From Prunella strophiata (lineage: Eukaryota; Chordata; Aves; Passeriformes; Prunellidae), in contig JAZBQD010000014.1 of NCBI GenBank assembly GCA_036583965.1, forward strand, positions 68,592,835 through 68,656,834: a stretch of DNA of 64,000 bases. Direction: 5' to 3'. The position numbers were made by a program, and so were the translations under genes. Positions 32,644 to 46,070 of the stretch are shown piece after piece (the first letter of the stretch is position 1; the number at the start of each line of letters is the position of its first letter). The notes beneath the pieces were generated by a model. The model ran no database searches. It saw only the letters and a list, made by a program, of their open reading frames with translations, and had not been told where the DNA came from.

Positions 32644-35600
32644 GACATTCACTTGCTGCCCCAGCACTGCTTCACCTTGCCCGTGTAGGAAGAGATATTT
32701 TCTTCTTTTTAAAGTAAAAAGTGAATGGACAGCATCAAGCAGGGAAAGCAGATGTATTTATAGAGTTACTGATGTTTGCTTGAGCCGGCAGATGCTGGGC
32801 ATGTCTGAAATGTCTTCACTGTTTTGTTTTGTTTTGGTTTTTTTTAAGTGACTGAGTCTCCTGGAGATGAAGTCACTCTCAGAGGTGACTTCAGGACACG
32901 GAAATCACCTCGAAGCTCTGCTGGACTTTTGCCTTATGTCTGTACCAGGTGTTCTGCAGCACAGTTTGCTTTACACATTCTTCTGTCTCTGGAGACACCC
33001 GGGATCAAAACAAAGCCCTGTGATCCCCTTTCTGCCCTTTGGTCATTAAAACCACAGCGATTCCTTGCAGCAGGCGTGCTGCAGCTCAGGTCTAAATATG
33101 GTTTTAGAGGAAACTCAACATCCTCACTCGAAATAAAAAGGCCAAACAACCTCTGCCCCTGCCTCCCCCATAATTACAATTTGAAATGATGAGTGGTGTT
33201 TATTAACTTCAGCTCTCAGAGCTGATGTCACCAACGATGTTGGGGTCCGGGAAATCTCTGAGTCATGTGGAAAGTGCAGAGTCAGGGAATGTCAGCAGAA
33301 GGAAAAGGAGTAAATATGAAGGTGAAAGATGTTAGAAGCTGGTGGCAGCTTCCTGTGGGAAGTTGTGGGAAGCTGGACAGAGCTCAGAACACACTGTGGC
33401 CTTGGGTGAAATGTCAATAGTCAGCTTGGTTGGCAAATTAAGGCGGAATGTTTCCCTGTGATGATTCCCTGAGGATGTAAAGGAAAAGGGAGGCAACATG
33501 CTCATATGTGACCCGAGGTCTTGTATTGTAAACTGTCCTTTTCCTTCACCACTTCAGATAATTGAGAAAGCAATCAGTGCCTCTGTGGGGGATGGGGAAC
33601 CCATTTCCATCTCTGTTCATTTTCCTAGCAGACCCAGCCTTGCAATTATGTGGCTTAGGACTGGGCTTTGGTGTCCCAGTGACTTTAAAGGCTCAGGTTT
33701 TGGGCTGAGAGGGTGATCTTGGCATGAATCAGAGCTTCAGATGGGCAGAAGCTTGTGGATTCTGCATGAGTTCAGCAAAACAGGTGAAGAAGATTTCGGG
33801 AACATAATTTTTTTTAAATCTGGGGTGCAGGCATCTTTTAATAGTCACTGCCTGCTCAAATTCACACAGTTTTAATTTTTCTTCTTCATTTTTACCCACT
33901 GTATTGGTGGGAGGTGTTTTGTCACTAGATAAGTAGAAGAAAGGGGACAATCTTGGGGTGAGAAGAAGAAACCAAGGACCCATGAGACCCTGCTGGTCTG
34001 CACTGAGTGTAAATTCAGACTGGGCTGCCCCTGTTCCAGGTGGCTTGGTGCAGTGTCTGAAAGGCAGACTGTGGCTTCTGAAAAAAGCTGAAAAAACCCC
34101 ACAGAACCAAACCACGAACAAAACCCCAAGGCTATTTTTTTAAAAACTTTTCTCTTATTTTAAATTCCAGTTTTCCTTCATGAGCTCATCTTAGTTACAG
34201 AGGTGAAGGGCTTTGTATAGACAAGCAGAGGAACCAGGGAAGAAAAGAAGATTTGTTGTCTCCTGTATCAGTGAAGAGAAAATGTCTGTCTGATGACTTC
34301 AGGTAAACCTGGTGTGTTTCTGCTTGATCTGGTGAAGAAATCTGAGTTTCACTTCACTGTGGGAACTTTGCCTGTGGTCTGAGTTTGCTGTCACTTGCAG
34401 CATCAAGTATTTTTTGCTACAAAGCTTTCATTTGCCTGTGCTGAAGCCCATGGCAGAATTTAACCTGATTTCACTTCTGCAGCTGCAGCCCTGGCTGGGG
34501 AAATGGAGTGTGAGCACAGGGAGAGTCCAGGACTTTGGTTCCAACACTGGATGTGCCTGGCCATGGAGCAGAAAGGCCACGTTCACACTTTTCTCTCCAC
34601 TCCTTGTATGTGGCATCACACTGCAGCCTGTGATGAGGAGGATGCTGCTGGTTTAAGTTTCCTTTCAGATGAGTCCTTTCACAGCATGACTCATTTAGTG
34701 CCCATCTTTGCCACGTTTTTAACAGCTTTTATGTCTAAAATAAAAACTCTTCAGCCAGGAAGAACATCTCTTGCCTCTGAGGAGTTGTGTGTGTACAGCA
34801 TAGAGGTGATGGAGGGGCTGTGTGAACAAATTTAGGAGGGATGTCCCAATGAGATTAGCCTGCACCAGAAATCATGAACCTTTTCTCCAGTTTCTCAAAG
34901 TTACTGAGAGAAGCTTTTCATAATCTCCAGCCTCTCAGAAATCCCAGAGCTGATGCTGTGTCTTGGTTGCACCTCTTTTAACCTGAACTCTCTGGATGTA
35001 AATGGGCTGAGGCAGATGGGAATTGCAGGGGCTGTTAGCAGACCACGCTTCCCCCTGCTCTCCTGCTGCTCCATCCCTCACCTGAGTCCTGCAGCTGCAC
35101 AGTCTAGACAACCTGCCCTTCCACAAGGTTCAGAGGGAGCAGATACAGCTGCACTTCATGTGCCTTTCTGCTCAGCCTCATGCATTTGCATTTTTTTATC
35201 GTGGATGCTTCTTGCCTTTTGTCCTCGTTCTGCTCTTTTGAACTCTTTCTGACCTCCCTCAAGGCTTATCTCTGCCTCATGCCAGCTTGTGATATGCTCT
35301 GGGAAGCTGGAACAGCTGACTCTGGATAAGGCACTGAAGGTTGGCATAATCTCTTGTAAGTACATCTGGAAATAAAAACTTTGAATAAAACCAGGAGAAT
35401 TCAGGTGTTTGCAATTTCCTTCTCTTTTGGCTAACTCTGAAGAACTCTTTGTCCTGTTTTAAAGCACAGTGAAAATGACTGGAGGTGCTGCTTCTCTTCA
35501 ATTCATCATATTTGATAGAATGAAAGTGATTTTAAAATCACTCCCAAAGGGCTTTATTCCCCAAAAAGGCTGGGATCAAAGCCTTGTGCAGAGTAATTCC

Positions 35601-38600
35601 TTTGAGACTCAGATTAATGCTATTTACAAGATGATTAATGATTAAAGGAAAAGTTTAGCATTAAGCTCTCTGGTGCATTAATGACTTTGTGTTGCTCCAA
35701 TATTTTGGCCACCCTGCAATTCCAGTTTTATCTCTCATTGCTGTAGCCCAGTTGAAAAAAATGAGCCATGGGAGACAGCAACAGCATTTGTGGTTGTTGT
35801 CTCTCTAGTAAAGAGCCTAAAATGTGACACACCCTGTATTGATATGTGGTGGGAAGGTGAAACCAGGACCTGACTGGTCACAACTGCTCATCTGCTCTTC
35901 TGAAAGGATCAGCCACTCACAAGGGGCTCCTCAGTGCTTTTATTTAGCCTGCAGGACACTCATATTTCTTACCATGTGATTTTTGAAGAAAAATCAGCAC
36001 CCATAAAATTGTGCTCTTTGCAAAAACAGAAGGAAAAAAACCAAACACTGAAGGCTGGGCTCTCCTTCAGCCCCACCAGGTCTTCAGGTCTTTGAGTGTG
36101 ACACAACTTGCACCAATCCAAATTTAGCTTCTGTTGAACTTTTCCCCCTTGTTTGCTTCCATTATGGGAACAAACTGACATCATCCCAAAACTGACACTC
36201 CAGGGTCTGTTTTAAGGAGGTGTTTGAGTGAAGACCTGCCAGGCAGGGAACAGGGTGTCCTGAAGGAGGAACTGGGATGTGGATGGAGGCATGGAGTAGC
36301 TTTATTCCTGCAGAAAAAGCTCTGTGGTTGGGGAAGGGTAAGAAATGAGAGCAGATGTGTAACCCTGTCCTGATTGGAAGAGATATGAGAACATGATGCA
36401 GAGGGTGAATAGAAGCTTAAAAATCAAGGGAAAATGGACACCATCTGATGTGTTTTGGATGGAGAAATCTGGGGGAACAGGCAAGAAGAGCAACAGGCAT
36501 TCACACTATTTTCATTCTGATGTCTAGGACTTATGTGTCTACTATAGAACTATTTATATCTTTTAGTGCAGGATTCTGAACTTTTACAAATATTTGCCCC
36601 AGAGTGGCACTTCCCACCTTCTTCATCTGCTCCTGACCTCCCACAGATGATGTGTCACCTCTGCAAGTCCTTTGCAGATGTTCCTGTTAGCCATGGCTGT
36701 CCCAAATGGCCCTGGGTACCTCTGTGCTGTTGGAACTGCATCAAGCTCCTGGATTTGGTCCCAGCCAGCTCCACGAGGCAGAAGGGACCAGAGGTGGGAT
36801 TTTTGTGTCTGAGAGTCTCAAGGCAGCTGTGCTCTCACACAGCTATGGGTCAGAGCAGAAATAAAGGGCAGGAGGGAAGTGCTCTGGCAGTTCAAGCAGT
36901 TCTCTACACTTGTTCTGTGATTCCTTCCTCATTTCACCTGTTTCCTGTCTCAAGCACTGGTGCTGATACCAACATGGACCATGCAGAAAACTGTGTGTTT
37001 TGGGCCTAAAGTTTGTGTTGGAATGAGAAACTTCCTTCCTGTCAGCCTATGAAAAAGTCAGAGGAGGACAGAGTGCAGAAAACACCATCAGTGGACACCT
37101 TCCCTGCTTTAAAGAGTCATCCTTGCTATTTAGTGGTTCTATAAAACCCTAGAGGGTTGCACTAAATTTACACTAAAGTGTAAATTATAGCTGTGACACT
37201 TAGAGACAGATATGTTGTGCTGTGGCTGTTGTTTGAAATGCTGGGAAATGGAGCCTGCAGGGCAGAAAAGTTGAAATCTCACATTTGGAGGGTACAGGAA
37301 GGTGAAGCAGAGATGAGTCTGAGTCAGTCTGTAGCTTGTTCCTGCCCTGGCTGGGAATTGGGCTTTCCATCACTGAGATGCATGATGCAGAATTAAAACT
37401 AGATTAATACCACACCTTTTTGAGGACCTGGTGAAGATGAGGCAGGTGAAGATGCCAGCACAGCTTGTGGGGATTGCTGCTGGTAAGGCTTTTGCCTTAC
37501 TTTTGCACTCACCAGCTCCAGGAGAATTGCATAATTGTTTAGGGAATGGGGTTGGCAATAATCTCTGCCCACTTCAGGGCCTTGATTCATGAGCTCAGAC
37601 TCAGCCCCAGGTATGAGACATCCACGTGGAGCTGGTGGATGTGACCCAGGACCTGCAGGACCACAAGGCTGCCTCAGGGGCTGGCAGCTGGAAGCCAGCC
37701 AGGTCGTGTTGGTTGACACTGGGTGTCCCCTTCAAGGGACTTCCCCACCTTAAGGGTGGTAAAAGTGGAATTCTAAAGGCTGGATCCACAGGGATAACGA
37801 GGTGTGGTACCTCCTTTAGCACTCAGCCACCCACTGGTCTTTATGGAGGCTTTCTCTGACTCACCTGCACCCAGGGAAAGTGGCTGCTCCAGCTGAAGCT
37901 GAGAGAATCTGACAGAAATTTCTTAGGAAGCTGCTCAGGAAGCCCCAGGGATGTCTGGCACATCAGGAACAAAGTGTGAAAAGGCAACCTCTGCTCTGAA
38001 CTGCTGTGTGTGGGGCTTGAACATTGGCTTTGAAAAATGAGGCTCCTGACCTTTGTCTCAACCATGCCACAAATTTTTAAAAAAGAAGGAAAGCTACAGC
38101 TGTAATTTAATAAAATAAAGCTCCTTCTTTCCCTCTTTTCCCCCCCTCCTAGCTAAATTGCTTTCCTTATTCATCTCAATTTTCTCAGACTTTTCAATGC
38201 TGCAGCTGAGAGCAGTTTTCATATTGAACCATTTCCACTGACAGTACCTTTCTTCCAGTAAAATCACAGCACACTCCCTTTGTTTTCAGGCTCGTGGACA
38301 ATCACATTTATCTGCTCACTGCCCTTCAATAGCAAAAGCAGCTTCTAATGGATTTCTGCATGAGGGACTGTACCCCCTACCCACTATTGAAATTCAGTGC
38401 ACAGAGTCACATCAGTGCACTGGGTGGTGGAGAATATCAATGCATGCAGCCTGGAGGGGGAGCTGGCAGAGGGAATTTTCAAATTTTCAGTGCCCAGCAG
38501 CAAATGGAGAGTGGGAATTCCGAAGTGCATCAAAGCACTGGGATAGAGTCACATGCTTCAAACCTTCCTCTGAGGGTCCCAAAATGTAAATGGGATGGAC

Positions 38601-41600
38601 ATCTGTCCTCCAGTCACTTCAGGAGAGAGGCTTAGGGGTTTAGATAAAATGAATGTTGGAAACTTCACTACTTTTCAACCTCTGGTTACAGGAAAAAAGC
38701 AGCTTTCAGCCAGCAGCTGGAGTGCACTGCCTCCTGTGCTGGGTCTGAGGATGCAGAGCTACACCTCAGGGTTAGAGGGCCTGGATTAATGGTCAGGAGA
38801 ACTGGGCTTTGTTCCCAGCTCTGCCTCCTGGGTGACCACAGGCATCTCAGCCACCCTCTCTGTGCCACACCTCCCTCACCCATGAAACAGATCCTTTTCC
38901 TCTGGAAAGTCATTTGGGATGCTGCTGGAAAACAGTCACAAGAACAGATGAGCTCATAACAAAGATGATGAGAGATTTTTAAGACCCAACAGGGAAGGAT
39001 GCACTGAATGGAAGGGATTTCTCTCAGAGGATATGGACATGAATTCAGCTTCCAAACAGAAGTGTCCTGTGCCATATGTGAGGACCTCCCACCTTCCAGC
39101 TGCCACTCCAGAAGGGAATAATTTCCCTGAAGGTCTTATGTCTTTTGTATTTGTGCTGCTTAGATGTTTCAGGAAAGCCAGAACACCTCAGCTGACTCTT
39201 GGCAGGTGCTTGGTGGAGGAAGGTAGCAGGAGGATGGGAGACACCTGCACACAGAGAAGGACCTGCTGCTTAAACACCAGTGTCTGTTGTCACTTGAGAT
39301 GTCCCCACACTGGGCAGGCAGATATGACAGAGGTCTGGGAGAGATCCATGCCTTGAGGAGGAGCAGCTGAAGAGCTGCTGGGAAAGTGTGGTGTGGAAAG
39401 AATGACACACAATGCTTATATTTACTCAGCTGAGTCCTGTCCCTGTGTCACCTTGGGCGCTGTAGGTCACCCCAATTCTCTGGTGCCCTAGAAAACAGAT
39501 GCCTATTTTAAAGTAATTCCTAAGAACACCATCTGGGCTGTGATGGGCATGGGATCCCTAAGGACACCAGCCCCACCAGATCCCTTAGTGAGCCCCTGGA
39601 CTTTAAGAGGTTGGTTCTCCTGGGTCAGGTGGTCCAGGCAGTGACATCTGTAAACAAAACCACCTGTGACCAAACTCCAGGTTAGAAGAAACCAGGTTTC
39701 TGCTGCTCTGGACTAGGAAGGCTGAGCTTGGGGAGATCTTCTGGTAGGTTTTGGGGTGAGTTGCTTCATCTCCCTGTGCCTCAGAAGGAGATGGCAGAAC
39801 TTCACTTTTCTTATCTACTAGGAGATAAAACTCCTTGATAAGAGGAGCTGTCTCTCAGATAGATGATTTGGGCTGCACTTATCAGAACTTTCTTGCATAT
39901 CCTGAAGTCCTCTCTCCTTGTACACACACAGGGCAACTTTGCTGTTACTGAAAAGGAATATTTTTTTAACATTTCTGCTTATTTTTGCCCTGGGAGAAGG
40001 GACCATTTCTCACAATATTTGCAGACAGCCCTCACTAAAAGGAGGCCTGATCTCAAGCACAGTCTCCAAGCAGAACTATAATTCGAGTGGTGATAATAAT
40101 AATAAAAATAACAACAAACACAGCAATAATCATGCCCAAACATAGCACTTGGCACTGCTTTTCCTGTTCAAATCCCAGTTCCTGTGACTGTGCCATTCTC
40201 TGCACGCTTCCAAATGCTGGCATTTGGGAATGGCAGCTGCTTCCAACAAGGCCTTTTTGTCCTGAGGAGATTATTTCCAGCCGGGTGCACTGCACACTGT
40301 GATGCTGCTCTTCACCCCTCCAAGGCAGGGATGGGCACAGCCTGGGGCTCATGCCTCTCTTCAGCTGGGCTCTCATTTCAGCTTGAGCCTCCTCCCTTTA
40401 GACAAAGACAAGGCCACTCTCATTATTTCATCTTTTGGCTCTACGAGCTCTTCACAGATCTTCTTTCCCCATTTTTTCTTGCAGTGCTTTCCTCAAACTT
40501 GCTCCATCTCTTCTTGCACCCACCAGGACAGGAGCCAACCTCCAAAGAGCCTGGGCAAGCTGTGTTTCTCATGAAAGGTGTGGATTGCCCAGTTCCCAGA
40601 AGGTCTGGAGATGTTTGGTGTGGGGCTGCATGACAGGCAGGTGAAACAAGAGGTGTGGGACCAGCAAAATGCCATTATTTTCTTCCCAAATTAGTCAAAA
40701 CCAGTCTGAAACATTCTCATTTCCAGAACAGCTGTCCCTCTTTTTAAACATGTCTCTGTAAAGACCTTATTTTGGTATTTCTAGTCCAAAGGAAATATTT
40801 TCAAATTCCTGGATTTAATAATGTTTCTGTTTGTTTGGGTTTGGTTTGTTTTTTGATTCTTTAAAATTTTTTTTTTTTTTTTGTGGCTTGTTGTTATTTT
40901 TTTGTGGAGTATTTTTCCATAACAATTAACCTGAATCTTTCTGAGCTGTCAGAGACCATCTGTGTTTGGGTTTAATGATAACAGGCTCCCCTCTACCCCC
41001 AGCCAGGCACTGCATTCCCCTCTTTTACTGGATGAACATGGACACAGTGCAAGTCAAGGTCTAGGAAAATGTTGTCCATCCTGGAATGTTGCCTCCCAGC
41101 TGAATAAAAAGGTCTAAGACACTGGAAAGCACTTTCATGAAGTCCCTGTATAATGAAAACAGGCAGAACATGAGGTCAGCATGACCCAAGCTTCATTTCT
41201 GCTTAACAAAACAAAACAACTGGGTTCAAGTGATTTTAAGCAGAAATGAAGTGGTTTGTTTTCATTTTCCCCAAGGGAAGAGAGTAAAACTGTGCGTACA
41301 TGTGGGAATTCAAATTTGCAGGCAAATTATATGAACCTCCAGCTATAGAGAGACTGTATTTTCCATTAACCTAATGCATAGAAATGGGTAGAAAATCCTC
41401 AGGCTGATGGAGTGATAGGATTTCTCAGACATGCTTGGTTTCATGAGCATTCAAGAGAAATTAATGAAAATTCAAAAAATTAAAAAGCCTCTTTATCCAG
41501 GAAGAAGAGCAGATTGCCAGCCTCCCTTGCAACCTGGAATGCAATTAGGAGAAATAAAATTACATCAACAGCAACCTCCTAGATGGGTGGGAATGTGAAG

Positions 41601-41928
41601 GGCCAAGGACAGCAGTGAAGAGGGAGAGGAGAATCTAAGAGGTTGAAGGAAGAAATGGGAGGGGATGGATCCAAAGACAAATCAGCTTCTCTCCCTGTGC
41701 TGTTTTGGTAGGATTCACTGGACAGATGAAGAGGGATGGACAATGTTAATGAAATTTTCATCCCTTCTGCCCCACTGTGGCTGGTGTAGCTCCCACTGAC
41801 AGCATGGCATGATCACACAGACCCTGCTCTGGGCTGGATGGAGGGGTTGATGCCTTCCCAGGGCTCACAGACATGAACTCCCTGTGCTGGTGTGGCACTG
41901 GAGTGCCTTGGCCTTGCTGTGAGGCAAA
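32644..41928. other. Long repeat-poor unique stretch (9.3 kb)
   Basis: The longest stretch in the window with no recognised CR1 or LTR. No exon is convincing: open frames stay near chance length. Simple-sequence patches include (TTTTG)n near 32820-32845, AAT/ACA triplets near 40094-40130, and T/G-rich runs at 40825-40912. A TTAATG/GATTAATG-rich block lies at 35600-35690. Scarcity of transposons over 9 kb may mean selection against insertion, as in regulatory deserts, or chance. Confidence 0.35.
35600..35690. promoter_or_regulatory. ATTAATG-rich block, possible homeodomain cluster
   Basis: GATTAATGC, GATTAATGATTAAAGG, GCATTAAGC and GCATTAATGAC occur within about 90 bp, giving five TTAAT-type cores. 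This may be a homeobox or POU binding cluster or just local AT-rich similarity. Confidence 0.2.
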
Positions 41929-42104
41929 CAGAATCACAGAATGGTTTGGGTTGGAAGTGACCTCAAAAATAATTTAATTCCAACTCCCTGCTGTGAGCAG
42001 GGGCACCTTCCACTACCCCAGGTTGCTCCAAGCCCCATCCAACCTGGCCTTGGACACTTCCAGGGCTGAGGCAACCACAGGTTCTCTGGAAAACCCATGC
42101 CAGG
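41929..42104 (-). mobile_element. CR1 3' part, interrupted by an LTR (outer half)
   Basis: Minus-orientation CR1: CAGAATCACAGAATGGTTTG, GAGCAGGGGCACCTTCC, CCAAGCCCCATCCAACCTGG and CACTTCCAGGGCTGAGG. The sequence breaks at CATGCCAGG and resumes at 42527 with CCAGGGCCTCACCACCC, exactly where the CR1 should continue. Confidence 0.93.
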
Positions 42105-42526
42105 ATATTCTAAAAGCAGGAGAGCCCCACGACAGGGAAGAATGATGCATCTGACTCCATGTTATCAGAAGGATATTTTATTATTATATCATATTAAAGA
42201 ATACCATATTAACTATACTAAAGAATACAGAAAAAGGATCCTAAAAGCATGCTAAAGAGACAATAATCAAAACTTGTAGCTCTTTCCAGAGTCCTGACAC
42301 AGCTTGGCCCTAAATTGCACCAATAAGTCATAACAACTCACACAGTGCCCAATCAAACAATCACCTTCAGATAAACAACCTCCAAACACATTCCACATGA
42401 GCACAACACAGGAGAAGCAAATGAGATAAGAATTGTTTTCTTTCTCTGGGCCTCTCTCTGCTTTTCCAGCTTCCCAGGAGAAAAACCTGAGTGAAGGAAT
42501 CATGTTCAGAGAATGTGGGTGCCACA
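42105..42526 (-). mobile_element. Solo LTR nested in CR1
   Basis: A 422-bp insertion splits a CR1 and is flanked by CCAGG on both sides (42100-42104 and 42527-42531), the likely 5-bp target duplication. Read on the minus strand it begins TGTGGCACCC, contains an AATAAA near its end within a run of ATATAATAATAAAATA, and ends CTTTTAGAATAT. It resembles LTRs common in passerine genomes, which I recognise by texture only. The 5-bp duplication fits ERV1 or ERVL rather than ERVK. The 3' end is not the expected CA, so a couple of terminal bases may be lost. No internal retroviral genes remain. Confidence 0.85.
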
Positions 42527-42603
42527 CCAGGGCCTCACCACCCTCACACTGCAGAATTTCTTAATACCTAATCCAAACCTGCCCTCTATCAGATTATTGG
42601 CCA
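42527..42603 (-). mobile_element. CR1 continuation after nested LTR
   Basis: CCAGGGCCTCACCACCCTCAC, then AGAATTTCTTAATACC and CAAACCTGCCCTCTATCAG, continue the CR1 interrupted at 42104. The two halves together are one 5'-truncated insertion older than the LTR. Confidence 0.9.
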
Positions 42604-45437
42604 CATCCAACACACTTGTGACTGCCAGGATTTATTGTCTCCCTTCTCAACCCAAGCATTTTCAGTGCCTAAAACCATTGAGAGGTTCTGGGCACGATGC
42701 TGTGATTACAGTCACCTTCCTTAGATCAAGGGAAAGCAATGGTTTAGGTTTTGTTGCTGTAACTGATATTCTGGATGTCAGGTGAAACAGCAGACATATC
42801 TTTGCACTTCAGCACTGAAAACCAACCTGTCAGTGTGGGCTCTCTGACCCCTTTTGGAATGCTGGTTTTTAAATAATCACAATTTCATAAGCCAGAAAGG
42901 AGCATCATGATGATCTAATCTGGCCTTCACACCTGTCAGAAGACAAGTGACTCCATTCCTGTGTTTTCAGTGGTCTTAGATCAGCATTCCTTGGCATTGC
43001 AGTTGAACCTAAGGCCTGGAAGAGGAAAGTTCTCTCTCCCCAGACATAGAAGGGACCAGAGAAGAGACTTGAAGGCTTCTCCTGATCCCTAACCTGGTAT
43101 ATTCCCCTTCCCAGGAGATGAGAAGGAATTTGGGACCACAACAGCTGAAGTAAAGAGACAGAAGTTTTCTTTTCCTTCTCTCCCAATCCCACAGCATCCA
43201 CGTGCTTCCTGTCCCATCCCAAGAAGAGAAATCCCCACTGAGAAGCCAATTCTGACCACACCTGTTGATTTTACTCACATTGGAAGGGCTGTGTCCTTAC
43301 CTGCTGTCCTGGGTGAGGGAAGCCAAGGGATGTGGGGGGGTTGGCTGGAGGCAAGGATGAGTTGGACCTGCTTTCCAAAATCTGTGGCTCTGTGGGAATC
43401 CAACAGGGCAGTGCCTGGAACCCAGCTGTCCAGCTCCCACCTGTGCTTCCTTCCAGGGGCTCACTTGTGGTGAGCACTTGACTCTCCTGCACCCCCAGGA
43501 AACTACACACACCCAGGAAATGAGGTGTGAAAATGCAGGGGGGACAACATTTACTTGATTTGTTATCCCCAGACAACAGTGTTCAGTGTTAAATTGCACT
43601 TTCAGTGTCTGCTGTGCAGATGTCACCTCGAGTTAACCACTGACAGCTTCCTTCTGAACCCCTGGGAGACATCAGGCACTTGGAAGTGTGATTCATTTGC
43701 CCTGCTGAGGTTCAATAACCCTCAATCCAGTTTCTCTTTACTGACATTGGAAACAACTTGGGTTGTTTGATAAATCTGACTGTGTTTGAGCTGTTGAGTC
43801 CCATCCCTACACCTTAAACCAAGCAGGATATTTTCCTGCAGTGTCCAGCTCTACCAGGACAGCAGAGCTGAGTCACTGCCAGGCTGATGAGATGGTCACA
43901 ATGATCCCCTTCAGGCCCCAACCTTTGTGCCTGTGAATAATCACTGCTGAGTAGTAAACTCAGGGTTTTAATGAGATCCAGGGTCACTTTCTTTGGCTCT
44001 CAAAGGTCAGTTGTCGTCCTGCATCTCATCCACCCTGAGTCCAAGTTGCACTCAATAATTGCAGAGCTGAGTGGTCACACCAGCAGTGCAAGATCCCTCC
44101 TCATCTGTCCCTGCTCTGTTAGATTTACTGTACATGTTTATACAAATTCTAAGATTTTTGCCTTTTTGTGTGTGTGTGCTTATATGTGGTTATTTTATTC
44201 TTGCTGACAGCTTTTGTGCAATAGGGAATTCCTTTAAAAAACCTCTTTTTCTTGTCTTATCTGCACTGTGGGGTGTTTGATGGTACTGTGTCCATAACCA
44301 CCATCAGTGCAGGCCCCATCAAAGGCTGCTGGATTTATCTTCCTCTTGCATCATGTCCTGGATGTGACAGTGCCTGATGTTACATACCCTAGCACAAGGT
44401 CAAACCAAAACCTGTCATCTCCTGTCCTCACTTGTCCCTCTCCTTCCCCTTTTTCTGGCCACTCCAGATGGGTTCAGCTCCATGCTTTGGCACAGGTGTG
44501 ACACTGTGCAAGCAGATCTCTTGCTATGCCTTTCATTCCCCCCAGTAAAACACAAAATTTTAAATCAACCCAGCTCAAATCTTGTTTATCACCGCTGCTG
44601 ACAAGTTTCCAGTTGCCACAAGCTGAGATTCCCACATATTTTTTTGTATTTCCATTGTTTTTTCCACAACAGCCCAATCAGATGAGGATGGTTATTGCTC
44701 TGCATAAGAAGGCAGTGTCAGGAGTAACAGGGAAGCTCAAGGGGTACTCAGGTGAATTGTTTTCCTGGATTTAGTGAGGAAATCTGGAAGTTCTTCATGG
44801 TAACTGGAAGAAATGCTGGATGACTTTTTTGTTGAGACTTAAAGAAAAATCTTTCTTAGGGCAAGAAGGGGAGTGGTTACAATGACAGAAGACAATGATA
44901 GAGGAAATGACATTAAGAGCAGCACTAAAGAGAAACAAGTTTTTTTCTTGCTACTTTAATTTTCCAGGCTGCTAAAGCTCCGCTTTAAATTAAGCTTAAC
45001 CTTTACTTTCAGAGACAGCTGAGGAAATATATTTTCAGCTGAAAAACAGGCAGTTGCTCTCTGAGACAGGCTTCCCCTTTGGGGCTGCCAAATCTCAATG
45101 CAGCTCTCAGCACTGTCCTCACTTAACCTCTCCCAGAGCCAAAAAATATCCAAATAACTGGCTGCCTCCTGCCCTGGCCATTAACACAGCTCACACTGAT
45201 CAGACAAATTAATTCCAGTGCATTTAAACAAAACCCTCCTGTGGCTGTCAGACAGCCAGTGGAGTCTCCCAGTTTTACTGGAAAGAGAGTGGGGAGGGTA
45301 AATAATTCCAATTAAAAGTCCTCTCCAAGTGTGTGAGTGTGGCTGTCCTGGGAGTCCTCTGGAGGGGAGATCCCACAAGCAGGGGGGACTTTGCTGTCCT
45401 TGAGGGACACATCCATGCTGACCTTTCCTGTGCCAAA
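42604..45437. other. Unassigned intergenic sequence
   Basis: No gene or transposon recognised. Short runs of C or G only (43326-43332). Confidence 0.4.
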
Positions 45438-45478
45438 ATATCACAGAAATCCAGCACACACCTGGATTTCTGTGATAT
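45438..45478. repeat. Perfect 17-bp inverted repeat (hairpin)
   Basis: ATATCACAGAAATCCAG at 45438-45454 pairs without mismatch with 45462-45478 across a 7-nt CACACAC loop. The arms contain CACAGAAATCC, loosely like a CR1 terminal word, and a CR1-like fragment follows 19 bp later. Confidence 0.95.
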
Positions 45479-45496
45479 GGCCAGGGGCTCTCTCCT

Positions 45497-45570
45497 AGAA
45501 TCACTAAGGGTGGAAAAAACCTCCAAGAGCATCAAGTCTACTTGTCTTTGCATTTATCAATGTTAACACA
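45497..45570 (-). mobile_element. CR1-like 3' fragment
   Basis: AGAATCACTAAGGGTGGAAA followed by AACCTCCAAGAGCATCAAG matches a CR1 subfamily tail in minus orientation. Similarity is lost within about 75 bp. Confidence 0.65.
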
Positions 45571-46070
45571 CCTGAGATCACAGTGTGAGCTTTTCAGAAA
45601 ATTGCTTTTCAGCACATGGCATCTCCTAAGTAGAGATACAAGTATTAAACCCCTTTTTTTTTTATATCTACATGTTGTGCAGGAATGGGAAGATGGATGT
45701 TGAAATCCCCTAAAGGCTTCTAGGCAAAGTGTTAGGGTAAACCCCAGTTAGAATCTCTGTGATATAAATAAGTCAAATCTCCTGAAAAACAGTGAGATGT
45801 CCATGGACATACACATATATACAGATGGATATATAAATATATAGATAGACAGATATTTACACACACACACACTCTGCATGGGTGTATCTATATAAATACA
45901 TCTGATTGTGGTTAAATATCTGGTAATATATTTCATCTCTGATCAATCTATAAAGTCAGAACAATATTTTAAGCACTGGATTCCTAATAAAACTTGTGTT
46001 TTATATGAGTGGTTCCTGCAGACTGATGTCTGGTGTGACCCAGAAAGAAGCATCCATCACATCTCTCATA
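45571..46070. other. AT-rich sequence with dinucleotide runs
   Basis: Contains TATATA/GATAGATA-type patches at 45810-45860, (AC)7 at about 45858-45871, and an ATATATA-rich stretch. No gene seen. Confidence 0.5.

Noticed and set aside
40094..40130. AAT/ACA triplet patch as a relative of the ATT/GTT patch at 14621-14675
   Set aside because: Resemblance is only in triplet composition. No extended alignment is visible.
45438..45478. Hairpin as a microRNA precursor
   Set aside because: The stem is only 17 bp, too short for a pre-miRNA (about 22 bp plus flanking stem).
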